From: Bedellia somnulentella
Lineage: Eukaryota > Arthropoda > Insecta > Lepidoptera > Bedelliidae
NCBI GenBank assembly: GCA_963576735.1
Contig: OY755190.1
Span: forward strand, 8,611,695 to 8,675,694
Length of the DNA: 64,000 bases
Direction: 5' to 3'
A program made the translations under genes and the position numbers. Under the pieces are notes generated by a model. The model made no database searches and was not told the DNA's origin. It saw nothing but the letters and a program-made list of their open reading frames with translations. This document shows positions 45,431 through 55,225 of this stretch, piece after piece (the first letter of the stretch is position 1; every line of letters starts with the position of its first letter).

Positions 45431-45806
45431 CAAACGACATGATAGTCCAGTGGGTAAGAACACCCGCCCGAAAAACAGAAGGGCGTGAGTTCCAATCCTG
45501 GGACGGGCCTACACCAATTTGTCTTTTCTAAAGTCATATGTGTGGTTAATTTATCATGGTTGCTAACGGTGAGGGAAAACATCGTGAGGAAACCCACATG
45601 TCTGAGTTGTACTTAGTCATGTGACAGTGTATTCGTACAAAACGGCGATAGGCCTGCCCCCTATCACGTGAGTACACTGTCTAAAGCAAAACGTGGGTAC
45701 CTTCTCTGGAAACTAGATGGCGCTTGCCATGTGAGTTCAGGAGTATTGGTACCTCTGCCCACCCCTTCGGGGATAAAACGGCGTGAACGTTTATGTTATG
45801 TTATGT
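45431..45806 (+). repeat. SINE-T full-length copy
   Basis: CATGATAGTCCAGTGGGTAA, a B-box-like GAGTTCCAATCCTGG, and the complete body to GCGTGAACGTTTATG and TTATG repeats. The minus-strand 77-codon frame at 45364-45597 is an antisense reading of it. Confidence 0.88.
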
Positions 45807-47025
45807 TTTTTGCAAACGTGTCGCAGCATAAGCATCATTGAGTTTCTTTAAGTCCTAGTAACAATTTAATCTCCTGCCGTTATTCAGTAGAAGAACCTTT
45901 AGTCGCCTGGTACATCACTCGTCTAAACAACAGGAGTTTTTACAATTTTTTTACTGTACGCCACTTGAGTGACGGAAATTTGGAAAGTTGTGGTGTACGG
46001 ATTTGTCATATGTCATATAATATCTTTTTGAACAAAAATGGGACCGCCTTCACAGCTGCTATTTGATAGAAAATTATTATATTTCACAGTCATTCTATTG
46101 TAGTAAAAACGCATAATTGGCAGACCACCAAACCAAAGCGATTTCTTCTAAAAAAAACCGATGGCGGGTAAGGTTAATTAATGATTTGTTAGGTTTAATG
46201 AATCAGTTTATATAGGCTCATAGACGTTGCTTTTCCTTTCTCTATTATAGTTGAATTAATAATAAATATCAACATAAATTAGAACACCTAAAAGATGAAA
46301 TGAACCGTAATGTATGTTAAATACAAAACCGTGAATCACCTAGCTAAATCCTACCACTTAGTATTCATGGAGTATAATCCTGAAGTGGCAAGATTACGGA
46401 TGAATTTTATATATTGGACTTAAAACTACTTTGTGGGAACACGGGCCGTGTGACGTCACACTCGGGACACCGTGTACTAGGAGAGCATAAATTAAATGGA
46501 GTGAAACTTAAAACATGCTTTACTTTTAACCAGAATCCCGGATTTGTTTTGTTGTTAGCTTAAAAGACATTGTTTTCGGCTTTAGCTGTTTTGTTGCTTG
46601 ATTTATAATTTTATTCGTACAATTTAAACTTGAACAACGTTGACTAGGAAATGCTTTTGAGCTCTAATTATTTAATTATATTTGAATAAGATTTCATACC
46701 CGTCATAGCATCTTAACAAAGGAGTGATGAATTCATATTAAAAATACAGTTATAGGAACCATTGAACGTGTTCTCCATTAGTAATTGACTGACTTGAAAA
46801 AAGTGATATGTATGTTATGCGATTACGCCGTTATTAGGCTATGGATTTCTAAAGTTGTTCTTTTTGTTCCGTTCGATATGCTTCCAAGGTCCTATTTAAT
46901 TTTTGTATGGTTTTGTTGCGAGGTTTGAAAAATATTTCTAAATCAACAAAATGCATACACGGAGGACATTGTTATTTATCGAGTTTTCTATGAAAATTTG
47001 TTTGCGTCAAATGGCTGAAGGCGGT
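45807..47025. other. 1.2 kb without a recognised feature
   Basis: AT-rich, no supported gene. Confidence 0.4.
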
Positions 47026-47029
47026 ACTT

Positions 47030-47135
47030 ATTTTGATCAAAAACAGAATTTTGAGCACACTCTTAATTTGGTCCAGGTGTGTCTTCCGTGGTTGTCCTCT
47101 TCTAACATTACCGTCCACATTGGCTGTTTAAAAAA
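47030..47135 (-). pseudogene. RTE-type LINE RT fragment
   Basis: The minus strand reads AATGTGGACGGTAATGTTAG then GGACAACCACGGAAGACACA, the DNA for the ANV..RGQPRKTHLDQI motif of this LINE family. Only about 100 bp remain. Confidence 0.6.
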
Positions 47136-47940
47136 GTAATGATTGAGGTATATATTTTTTCAGCCTCAGTTTATTGTTGTGTGTTTTGTACACAACACTT
47201 ATTTTCAGTCAGGTCAGGACCCATTTGGATTGATATACAAACATCAGTTCTTTAATCCATCCATCAATATTCCGAGTTTTCGCGGCTCTTCTTCCCTCTC
47301 ATGCCCCTGACAACAACATCATTGTCCGCGGGAGCTTCCAAATTCTTACTAATTTTAATGTAGGTATAGGTCCACCAATAGTTACTGACTTTATTTAGTC
47401 TTTACTTCGGTACATATTATTTTCGTAATTTTCTAATGTTACAAATTACCTGTTACTAACTTTAATGAATTTATTAATGTTTTATTTGGCATACGTCAAG
47501 TTATAAAATATATACATACATACATATACTCACACCGTTTTATCAATAATTTTAATCGGGCATTGCAATCAAAACCAAAGAAGAATATATAAAGAAGGTA
47601 ATATACATATCTCAGCTCAGAAATAATTTCGTAACCACACTAATAAATGTTTTCATCGTAATAGTATTGAGGAAGACCAAAATTTGTGTCTGCTTATACC
47701 GAATTCTTAAGGAAACAAGATTGCGCAACTTAAAAGCAATGAGATACCAGGCTCTCAAAGAAACAAACTGGTCTATTTCACTGATTCTAGTTAACTAAGT
47801 TCTCTCGGTATGCCGCTGGTGCAGCTAATCCGTGTCTCAGTATTTGCAGTTTACTATGAAACTATTTACTTGGTGCTGTCTTTGTGTGCTTGTGGTTACT
47901 GGATTGAGAAGTAGAGTTAAATAATGTGTTTTAAATATTG
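47136..47940. other. No gene; one SINE-1 tail scrap
   Basis: 47512-47540 (ACATACATACATATACTCAC) is a reversed SINE-1 tail. The rest is unrecognised. Confidence 0.4.
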
Positions 47941-47944
47941 GCAT

Positions 47945-48058
47945 CTCACCAACAACCATTTTACCGTCTTTTCCCCACTTAACTTCCAAAAGTGGCTGAG
48001 GTTTTTCTTATTCTTTAGCTCTGTCTACACCTTCTAGGGAATAATAGCCGTGAGGATT
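47945..48058 (+). repeat. SINE-1 5'-truncated copy
   Basis: CTCACCAACAACCATTTTAC to AATAGCCGTGAGG. Confidence 0.75.
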
Positions 48059-48138
48059 GGCATGTCTATCGTAATGTGAATTAAATGACGCAAAGAATAG
48101 CGTTCTGGAAAATTAAAATATTTTATTTAATAAAGGGT

Positions 48139-48198
48139 AAATTGTTATACTCCAAAATGACAAGGTAAATACCTTGTCATTTTGGAGTATAACAATTT
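48139..48198. repeat. Perfect 28-bp inverted repeat with 4-nt loop
   Basis: The arms at 48139-48166 and 48171-48198 are perfect reverse complements around AAAT. Forty bases on is a second hairpin (48238-48265, AAAACTTGAT/ATCAAGTTTT). No coding frame overlaps. Confidence 0.9.
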
Positions 48199-48287
48199 AT
48201 AGAAATATATTTTCTCAGGCTTACGCAACACCTACATAAAACTTGATTAGAATCGATCAAGTTTTGTTACAAACACTGTGAGACAAG

Positions 48288-48515
48288 TACATATACTTAC
48301 GGCTGTAAATCCCTAGAAGGGGTAGCCAGAGTTAAGGAACTAAAAATTCCTCATCCACTTTTGGAAGTTGAGTGGGGAAAAGATGGTAAAAACAAAGGTT
48401 TTTGGTGAGGGATCTTCAACCGCATCGCCCAAAAATCCAATAAAAGCCCCAATACCCTTAGTCGCCTCTTACGACACCCGTGGGTAGAAAGGGGTAGCGA
48501 CATTCTTAGTTAAGT
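48288..48515 (-). repeat. SINE-1 copy, 5' end missing
   Basis: TACATATACTTACGGCTGTA to AAAGGGGTAGCGACATTCTT in reverse. The first ~20 bp of the element are missing. Confidence 0.8.
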
Positions 48516-48533
48516 AATTTTTAAGTTAAGTGG

Positions 48534-49226
48534 TTTTATATTAAACATACATTGTAGTGTTTAAGATAAATGTACTAAAAGCTAAAAAATAATAATAATA
48601 TAGATACAGTCGTGGGTATTATACACATAGGAATATACTAGACTAAAATAAAAGCGTGAGACACTTCAATTGTCTATAAATGTCGATTAAAATGTGCAAT
48701 AGAAGGATCGTTCAATTCTTCAAAGCGACAAAACTTATGATGAAAGAAAACACTCGTTCAGCGCTATGAACCCCTAAAATTCGCTTGTGCTGCCTTATAT
48801 TCGATTGTAGGCAGTAGACGTGCCCCACGGTTTTATTTTAGTCTAGTCTATACCTATGTGTATAATGCCCACGACTATATCTATATTATTATTATTTTTT
48901 AGCTGTGTAGTGTCGGCTTAGAATAGCACTACCCTATTTCTTCCGTTGGGTGTACGTAAGAGGCGACTAACGGTATTGGGGCTATTAAGGGTTTTTTTGG
49001 GCGATGTGGTTGGAGACCCATCACCAACAACCTTTATTTTACCATCTTTTCCCGATTCACTTCCAAAAGTGGCTGAGGAATTTCCAATTCCTTAGCTCTG
49101 GTTACCCCGTCTAGGGATTTATAGCCGTGAGTATATGTATGTATGTATGTATGTTTTAGCTTTTAGTACATTTATCTTAAACACTACAATGTTATGTATA
49201 TGTATATGTATGTTTAACAAAAAACC
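48534..49226. mobile_element. Fold-back element with about 150-bp arms, SINE-1 in right arm
   Basis: The left arm (about 48534-48655: GTGTTTAAGATAAATGTACT, CGTGGGTATTATACACATAG) is inverted on the right (about 48825-48901 and 49155-49226). The right arm is split by a SINE-1. TTTAGC occurs on both sides of that SINE-1 and once at the matching point of the left arm, so the left arm is the empty site. Confidence 0.8.
48902..49154 (+). repeat. SINE-1 full-length copy in fold-back arm
   Basis: CTGTGTAGTGTCGGCTTAG to (TATG)n, with TTTAGC target duplication. Confidence 0.88.
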
Positions 49227-49454
49227 GTTAAACTTAAAACGTTTTTTTTTTCCGCGTTTATAGTTTTTGTCGAATTCTGTTTAATTCATTCAGTGCCTCA
49301 TTATTGCAAGGTTTATCATACTTGGCCTAATCATTCTTGCCGTTATTTTATTGCAGTCTTACTCCTCGATGCATAAACCGAAACACCAAAAATTCAAGCT
49401 GGATTAATCTGATACCTACATTACAGTTTTAATATCTAAACTTAACGATCCAAT

Positions 49455-49720
49455 TATAATAAGCCATTTAGTGGCGGCGCCCATCTTAGAATTCAATTTA
49501 TAAGTTGTATAGTGCACTGTATTCTACTTGTCAGGCCCTTTTACTTGATATCAAAAAGGTTTTCAGCCATTTTTCAACGGCAGCCATCTTCTTTTTTTAT
49601 AGAATATTGTATTCTACTAGTTGAGCCCCTTCATTTGATACATATATTGATGGGATTGATAAAAAACTAGGTTATCCGCCATTTAGTAGCGGCGGTCATT
49701 TTTAATTTACAGTGATATTG
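49455..49720. repeat. Degenerate tandem repeat, about 105-bp unit
   Basis: Three spaced blocks with GCCATTT near a GGCGGC or ACGGCAGCCATCTT core (near 49464, 49567 and 49676). The first two are each followed by TATTCTACT then GCCCxTT and TTGATA. Units are diverged. Confidence 0.5.
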
Positions 49721-49876
49721 AATAAACATAAAAATAATTGTATAGTCACAAAAATCCAAAGTGTATACTAAATTTCATATTATTCGGTTGACGGGGAGGG
49801 GGTGAAATTAAAATTACTAAATTTGACCAATGAATTAAAAAAAACAGGTAAGCAAAATATAAAACCGTTAAATAAC

Positions 49877-50073
49877 AATTGTAAATGTACTAATAAATAA
49901 AGGAAAGAAAAATTTCGACACCAGCGGGGATCGAACCCGCTAGGATCGGGCGTATACCCTGAGGTCGTGGGTTCGATCCCCGCTGGTGTTGAAATTTTTC
50001 TTTCCTTTATTTATTAATTTTAATCCCCACATAGGGTTTTCATGAACAAAACATTGTAATTAATTGTAAATGT
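49877..50073 (+). mobile_element. SINE-C insertion C4 with 12-bp TSD
   Basis: AATTGTAAATGT at 49877-49888 and 50062-50073 bounds 173 bp. The inverted head end (ACTAATAAATAAAGGAAAG to GGGGATCGAACCCGC) is followed by a forward partial head (CCTGAGGTCGTGGGTTCGAT) and tail ending AACAAAACATTGTAATT. Confidence 0.88.
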
Positions 50074-50184
50074 CATGGCCATAATGATAGTAACCTTACA
50101 ATGCAATGTGGTTTTGAAGAGATCGCTAGTAATGAAGACAGTTTGTTCATTTCTATTAAAATTATAATTTCTATTAAATTATAA

Positions 50185-50389
50185 TCTATATAGTAATAAT
50201 AGATTGCTAAATGTGATGCTAAGCGCAAAACTCGAAAACGCCTAGACCGTTTCGACTGATTCTTTTTGTAAAGTGATACTAAATATTTGGAGGAGTTTCT
50301 TTGCTATAGAAAAAGTGGTTCATTTGAAGACATGTTTATAGTAAATTTCAATTAACTTTTGACAGTACGAAGTCTGTCGGGTCAGTTAG
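50185..50389 (+). mobile_element. Short Helitron, 205 bp
   Basis: It starts A|TCTATATAGTAATAATAG and ends GGGTCAGTTAG|T. The 3' hairpin is GACAG-TACGAAGT-CTGTC. The terminal CTAG is mutated to TTAG. Its 3' end matches that of 32865-33122. Confidence 0.75.
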
Positions 50390-51020
50390 TATTAAATACT
50401 TTGGTACAGTACCTTTTATACGACAATTACTCGACATAGTACAATCGTGCAAGTAACTGGCCCAGTCTAAAGCTATAAGTTACTTAAAGCGTGATAGCGG
50501 GGGCCGGTAGCGTTTTGGCAGATTAATTTATACTTCCCATCGCAGCCATCTTAGAACTTAGTAATTTGCCGATTTGTATCTCTCGTATTGGAACGTCTTT
50601 GTGCGGCGCCTGCGGGTGCCTGGGGTATTGGGTAGTTAGTAACATAATCACTGTTTATAAAATATTGAGGTCTGTTACTTATAAGCTCTTGAATCTATAA
50701 TATAAATGCAAGAGAGTACATAGACATCATAGATAATATAATACTATACTACATAGACATTGAATTGATGCGCTTAAAACAGCACAAAGAGTACTATTAG
50801 ATGGGCTGTTTCCGCATTTAAGTCAACATTACATGACATGGAAAAAAGAGTACGGTAGTAAGTGAACGCTTAGTGTGATAAGCTAATTAACACGAACTTA
50901 CATAACTTAGACTTACTTAGCTTATCACCTACGCTACACGTTTACTTGAGAACAACTTAAGTATCGTTCTGTCGCATTCAGTTGTTAAGATTTCAATGCG
51001 ACAGCATTAACAGTCTTTTA
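50390..51020. other. No gene; two inverted repeats
   Basis: 50858-50945 is an imperfect hairpin (GTGATAAGCTAA / TTAGCTTATCAC). 50982-51005 is a 10-bp perfect one (CTGTCGCATT/AATGCGACAG, slightly past this on the right). No coding evidence. Confidence 0.55.
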
Positions 51021-51022
51021 TA

Positions 51023-51255
51023 CTCCAACCTTTTCCCGACTCAACTTCCAAAAGTGACTGACGTATTTCTATTCTGAGGTTTGGGCTGCGCCCGTATGGA
51101 ATTTAAACTGTGAATATAAGTATGGGGTACTTACAATAGGATATATACTTGTACTGTATTCCTATCAACTTCCAAATGTGGCTGCGGAGTTTCTAGTTCT
51201 GAAACTCTGCCAACCACTTTTTGGGATTTTTGGTCGTGAGTATATATATTTATTT
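51023..51255 (+). repeat. Two adjacent SINE-1 3' fragments
   Basis: 51023-51123 (AACCTTTTCCCGACTCAACT) and 51160-51255 (CCTATCAACTTCCAAATGTG, subfamily B type), both 5'-truncated. Confidence 0.65.
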
Positions 51256-51850
51256 TTTCCTGTTATGATTGTGTTTTTACCGACATCAATTATCTACTTT
51301 AAGAAAATGTTGAAGGTATGCAGTAGAATTGATCGCAGCGCTACCACAGTTTCCCTGAAATGCTTTCTTGTGTCTTCTTTTAAAGACCCCGTTTTAACGT
51401 AGTCGGTTTATAATAAATGTTGAACAATTTTGGATTAACCTAATTCCTATCCTTTGGCTATCCAAAGGATAGTCACACGCAATGAAACTAGAATATCAGC
51501 CAACTTTTGTAGTTGGTTGGCTACTGGGGTAGCTAGAATTTACCAGACGTATGAAATGAATGGTAATTTAGTCCTGGTTTGTTTCCTGATGTTGTGTATG
51601 CTGACTATATAGTACTAATCAATCACTTAAAGCAAAGACATCTAAAGTTTAAAACAATCTATTTTTATAAGTATTCATATCACGTATAGCTAAATGATTA
51701 TAACACTTAATACGACCCGGGTGATTCCCTTTTATATTGCTTTTATTATCAAACTCTTTTCTACAGCCGTACAGTAGCCGTTTACACCGAACGTAATGAA
51801 TGCAGGGAAGCTGTACATTTATCACGTTAGCCAAAAAGTAAGCAACATCC
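51256..51850. other. No recognisable feature
   Basis: A 74-codon frame starting at 51178 begins in SINE-1 and reads on into AT-rich DNA. Not supported. Confidence 0.4.
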
Positions 51851-51854
51851 TAGA

Positions 51855-51935
51855 CAAGCAAATGGCGGGGATTTGAACTCGTGATCCTGTTCTAATAAAC
51901 CACATGGCTGTCGCTGTCTACCCTAAGAGTAATTT
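51855..51935 (-). repeat. tRNA-derived SINE head
   Basis: The minus strand has CACGAGTTCAAATCCCCGCC (B box) about 40 bp after CAGCGACAGCCATGTGG. Confidence 0.45.
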
Positions 51936-52049
51936 GAGCCTGTAGCCTTAGGGCTAGCTATAAACCTTTGAACTACATATATGATGCTCATACTAAACTT
52001 TAATTATATACTCATAAATAAAAGATGTTATTAAAGGAAAGAAAAATTT

Positions 52050-52123
52050 CGACACTGGCGGGGTTCGAACCCGCGACCTTCGGGTATACGCCCCCGTCGC
52101 TCTGCCAACTGAGCCACAGTGTC
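52050..52123 (-). tRNA. tRNA-like head, array unit 1 (not expected to decode)
   Basis: The acceptor GACACTG/CAGTGTC is perfect over 7 bp. The D arm is GCTC-AGTTGGCA-GAGC. The T arm is GCGGG-TTCGAAC-CCCGC, with discriminator G. A and B boxes are intact. The anticodon arm has only CGGG/CCCG with an 8-nt loop GGCGTATA lacking U33. A T5 run 3 bases after the head is a candidate Pol III stop. Confidence 0.6.
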
Positions 52124-52187
52124 AGTTGGCATCCCGCGCGAAATTTCTCTATCCTTTGTTTCTTTTTTACACGTTCAAGTAGTGTTT

Positions 52188-52269
52188 GCGTTTCCTACCT
52201 CCGAATTTTTAACTAATTCGGACGGCCACTTGTCTATCTTTTCAGATAGAATGCAAATGTTGGAAACGC
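52188..52269. repeat. Spacer three-way-junction fold (unit 1)
   Basis: An 8-bp closing stem, GCGTTTCC (52188-52195) with GGAAACGC (52262-52269), encloses two hairpins. These are TCCGAATT/AATTCGGA (52200-52222, 7-nt loop) and TCTATCT/AGATAGA (52233-52250, 4-nt loop, GAAA on the minus strand). It recurs in every unit and in C1 at 5218-5315. Confidence 0.7.
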
Positions 52270-52365
52270 CTAACTATCACATAATTTAATGTTTTTTGAC
52301 ATGAATTCCTCATGTGGGGATTATTACTCATAAATAAAAGATGTTATTAAAGGAAAGAAAAATTT

Positions 52366-52439
52366 CGACACTGGCGGGGTTCGAACCCGCGACCTTCGGG
52401 TATACGCCCCCGTCGCTCTGCCAACTGAGCCACAGTGTC
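52366..52439 (-). tRNA. tRNA-like head, array unit 2
   Basis: Same sequence as unit 1, exactly 316 bp further on. Confidence 0.6.
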
Positions 52440-52681
52440 AGTTGGCATCCAGCGCAAAATTTCTCTATCCTTTGTTTCTTTTTTACACGTTCAAGTAGTG
52501 TTTGCGTTTCCTACCTCCGAATTTTTAACTAATTCGGACGGCCACTTGTCTATCTTTTCAGATAGAATGCAAATGTTGGAAACGCCTAACTATCACATAA
52601 TTTAATGTTTTTTGACATGAATTCCTCATGTGGGGATTATTACTCATAAATAAAAGATGTTATTAAAGGAAAGAAAAATTT

Positions 52682-52755
52682 CGACACTGGCGGGGTTCGA
52701 ACCCGCGACCTTCGGGTATACGCCCCCGTCGCTCTGCCAACTGAGCCACAGTGTC
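52682..52755 (-). tRNA. tRNA-like head, array unit 3
   Basis: Same sequence and spacing as the previous units. Confidence 0.6.
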
Positions 52756-52997
52756 AGTTGGCATCCAGCGCGAAATTTCTCTATCCTTTGTTTCTTTTTT
52801 ACACGTTCAAGTAGTGTTTGCGTTTCCTACCTCCGAATTTTTAACTAATTCGGACGGCCACTTGTCTATCTTTTCAGATAGAATGCAAATGTTGGAAACG
52901 CCTAACTATCACATAATTTAATGTTTTTTGACATGAATTCCTCATGTGGGGATTATTACTCATAAATAAAAGATGTTATTAAAGGAAAGAAAAATTT

Positions 52998-53071
52998 CGA
53001 CACTGGCGGGGTTCGAACCCGCGACCTTCGGGTATACGCCCCCGTCGCTCTGCCAACTGAGCCACAGTGTC
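52998..53071 (-). tRNA. tRNA-like head, array unit 4
   Basis: Same sequence and spacing as the previous units. Confidence 0.6.
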
Positions 53072-53313
53072 AGTTGGCATCCCGCGCGAAATTTCTCTAT
53101 CCTTTGTTTCTTTTTTACACGTTCAAGTAGTGTTTGCGTTTCCTACCTCCGAATTTTTAACTAATTCGGACGGCCACTTGTCTATCTTTTCAGATAGAAT
53201 GCAAATGTTGGAAACGCCTAACTATCACATAATTTAATGTTTTTTGACATGAATTCCTCATGTGGGGATTATTACTCATAAATAAAAGATGTTATTAAAG
53301 GAAAGAAAAATTT

Positions 53314-53387
53314 CGACACTGGCGGGGTTCGAACCCGCGACCTTCGGGTATACGCCCCCGTCGCTCTGCCAACTGAGCCACAGTGTC
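53314..53387 (-). tRNA. tRNA-like head, array unit 5
   Basis: Same sequence and spacing as the previous units. Confidence 0.6.
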
Positions 53388-53988
53388 AGTTGGCATCCAG
53401 CGCGAAATTTCTCTATCCTTTGTTTCTTTTTTACACGTTCAAGTAGTGTTTGCGTTTCCTACCTCCGAATTTTTAACTAATTCGGACGGCCACTTGTCTA
53501 TCTTTTCAGATAGAATGCAAATGTTGGAAACGCCTAACTATCACATAATTTAATGTTTTTTGACATGAATTCCTCATGTGGGGATTATTACTCATAAATA
53601 AAAGATGTTATTAAAGGAAAGAAAAATTTCGACACTGGCGGGGTTCGAACCCGCGACCTTCGGGTATACGCCCCCGTCACTCTGCCACGGGGTTCGAACC
53701 CCGCCAGTGTCGAAATTTTATTTATGAGTAATAATCCCCACATGAGGAATTCATGTCAAAAAACATTAAATTATGTGATAGTTAGGCGTTTCCAACATTT
53801 GCATTCTATCTGAAAAGATAGACAAGTGGCCGTCCGAATTAGTTAAAAATTCGGAGGTAGGAAACGAAAACACTACTTCGAACCCCGCCAGTGTCGAAAT
53901 TTTTCTTTCCTTTAATAACATCTTTTATTTATGAGTAATAATCCCCACATGAGGAATTCATGTCAAAAAACATTAATTTAATTATATA

Positions 53989-54530
53989 TTTTATACTTTA
54001 AATACAAATTTTGATGTAGTTCTGAAAATGAATAAAATTTTCTCCAATATCTTATTGTACACTAACCGCTTAAAGATTCCATTTAATTTATGGTTGCGCA
54101 TCAAAAAGGTAAAACGGGAGCCTTGTACCCAAGCTTCGCTGTCTGTCACCAGGCTGTATGAAATAGTTCTTGCTACTACGTCATTTTAATGGGATTAAAC
54201 AAGATAATTCCTTAGCTATGGCTACCCCTTCTAGGGGTATGTGTATGTTGTTAAATACTTATTAGTTAAATAGAAGTCTGTGTTTTTGTTTTATGGTTTG
54301 TTGTCAATATAGGAATGTCAATTATGAAAATGGTGGTCAATATAATGTAAAGATCCACAATCTTATCTTGGCCGGTAAGGGCGTCGCTGTCATCGATATA
54401 AGTATTGCCAGTAAATAAAAATTAACCATTATAAGGGAAATAATTTTACATCATACAGGCTAATTTATGTAGTACAGTATTGTAATGTCTTAATAAAACA
54501 AATTATATAATATTCATTTCATTAATAACT
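53989..54530. other. No gene; small SINE-1 scrap
   Basis: About 54205-54245 (ATTCCTTAGCTATGGCTACC) is a SINE-1 piece. The rest is AT-rich. Confidence 0.4.
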
Positions 54531-54532
54531 AG

Positions 54533-54785
54533 CTGCTATGTAGTGTCGGCTTATATTAGCACTACCCCATTTCTGCCGGTGGGTGTAAGTAAGAGGCGAC
54601 TAACGGTATTGGGGCTTTTAAGAGATTTTTGGGCGATGCGGTTGGAGACCCATCACCAATAACCTTTATTTTACCATCTTTACCCCACTCAACTTTCCAA
54701 AAGTGGCTGAGGAGTTTCTAACTCCTTATCTCTGGCTACCCCTTCTAGGGATTTACAGCCGTGAGTATATGTATGTATGTATGTA
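54533..54785 (+). repeat. SINE-1 full-length copy
   Basis: CTGCTATGTAGTGTCGGCTT to (TATG)n. Confidence 0.85.
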
Positions 54786-54837
54786 ATAACTATTATTGTA
54801 AGTAAGCAACTTCGTTTTAATGTAAGCTAATTATATT

Positions 54838-54960
54838 TATTTATTTTTGCCCTTGTCTGGTATATCTACCCGAATGACTGTGTTGCTTATCTTACCTCCC
54901 AAATGTTGTCTAGAAGAGATCGCTTTTAGCGATAACACTGCCAATGGTTCTTCTCTGCAA
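54838..54960 (+). repeat. LINE 3' UTR fragment
   Basis: TTGTCTAGAAGAGATCGCTT and TAGCGATAACACTGCCA match the 3' UTR type at 59705-59760. A 60-codon frame over it is chance. Confidence 0.6.
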
Positions 54961-55225
54961 ACTCATTATTTTATACTCAAGGATTTGTTACTTGTGACAC
55001 TCAGAGTTAATAAGTGGGTAACTACATAAAATCATTTTTTTAATCCTGTAAATCAAAGGCTTACCTTGTCGTGTACTGTCTTTTACATTTCATATTCACA
55101 CATAGATCCCCCAAAAAGGTGGCACAGAAAAAATAATTCTAAACATCAGATATCGTTTGGGTCATTCATTTTGTAGGGTCAGTGAATTTATGGGCACTTT
55201 TTATTGCTGTTAACAACCTTGTTAC
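54961..55225. other. No recognisable feature
   Basis: AT-rich, nothing supported. Confidence 0.35.

Larger units (their letters stand above)
51999..53988. mobile_element. SINE-C insertion C5: multimeric tandem array with 12-bp TSD
   Basis: TTTAATTATATA at 51999-52010 and 53977-53988 bounds one 1,966-bp insertion. From 52011 to about 53687 it holds five complete 316-bp units and part of a sixth, minus-oriented and almost identical. From about 53688 to 53976 it is plus-oriented: a partial head, spacer, partial head and 3' tail. Each unit is tRNA-like head, tail (AAATTTTTCTTTCC to AACATTAAATT), then directly the spacer (ATGTGATAGTTAGG). Minus-strand transcription would give the heads; five identical 63-codon plus frames are antisense readings. 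Confidence 0.92.

Noticed and set aside
45660..45680. CACGTG palindromes as E-box regulatory sites
   Set aside because: They are fixed positions of SINE-T present in nearly every copy, not gene-linked sites.
52011..52326. Hammerhead ribozyme in the 316-bp unit, as in retrozymes
   Set aside because: No CTGATGA..GAAA core was found on either strand. Other ribozyme classes could not be tested by eye.
52025..53480. Five near-identical 63-codon plus-strand frames, looking like a small gene family
   Set aside because: They are antisense readings of the tRNA-like head and spacer of the 316-bp unit; their repetition comes from the DNA array, and they start inside the A/T tail.
52011..53976. CRISPR-like repeat array
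   Set aside because: The units are 316 bp and identical throughout, with no short repeat alternating with unique spacers, and the genome is eukaryotic.
52011..53976. Cluster of functional tRNA genes
   Set aside because: The anticodon loop has 8 nt without U33 and the anticodon stem has 4 pairs; the array is bounded by one TSD, so it is a retroposon.
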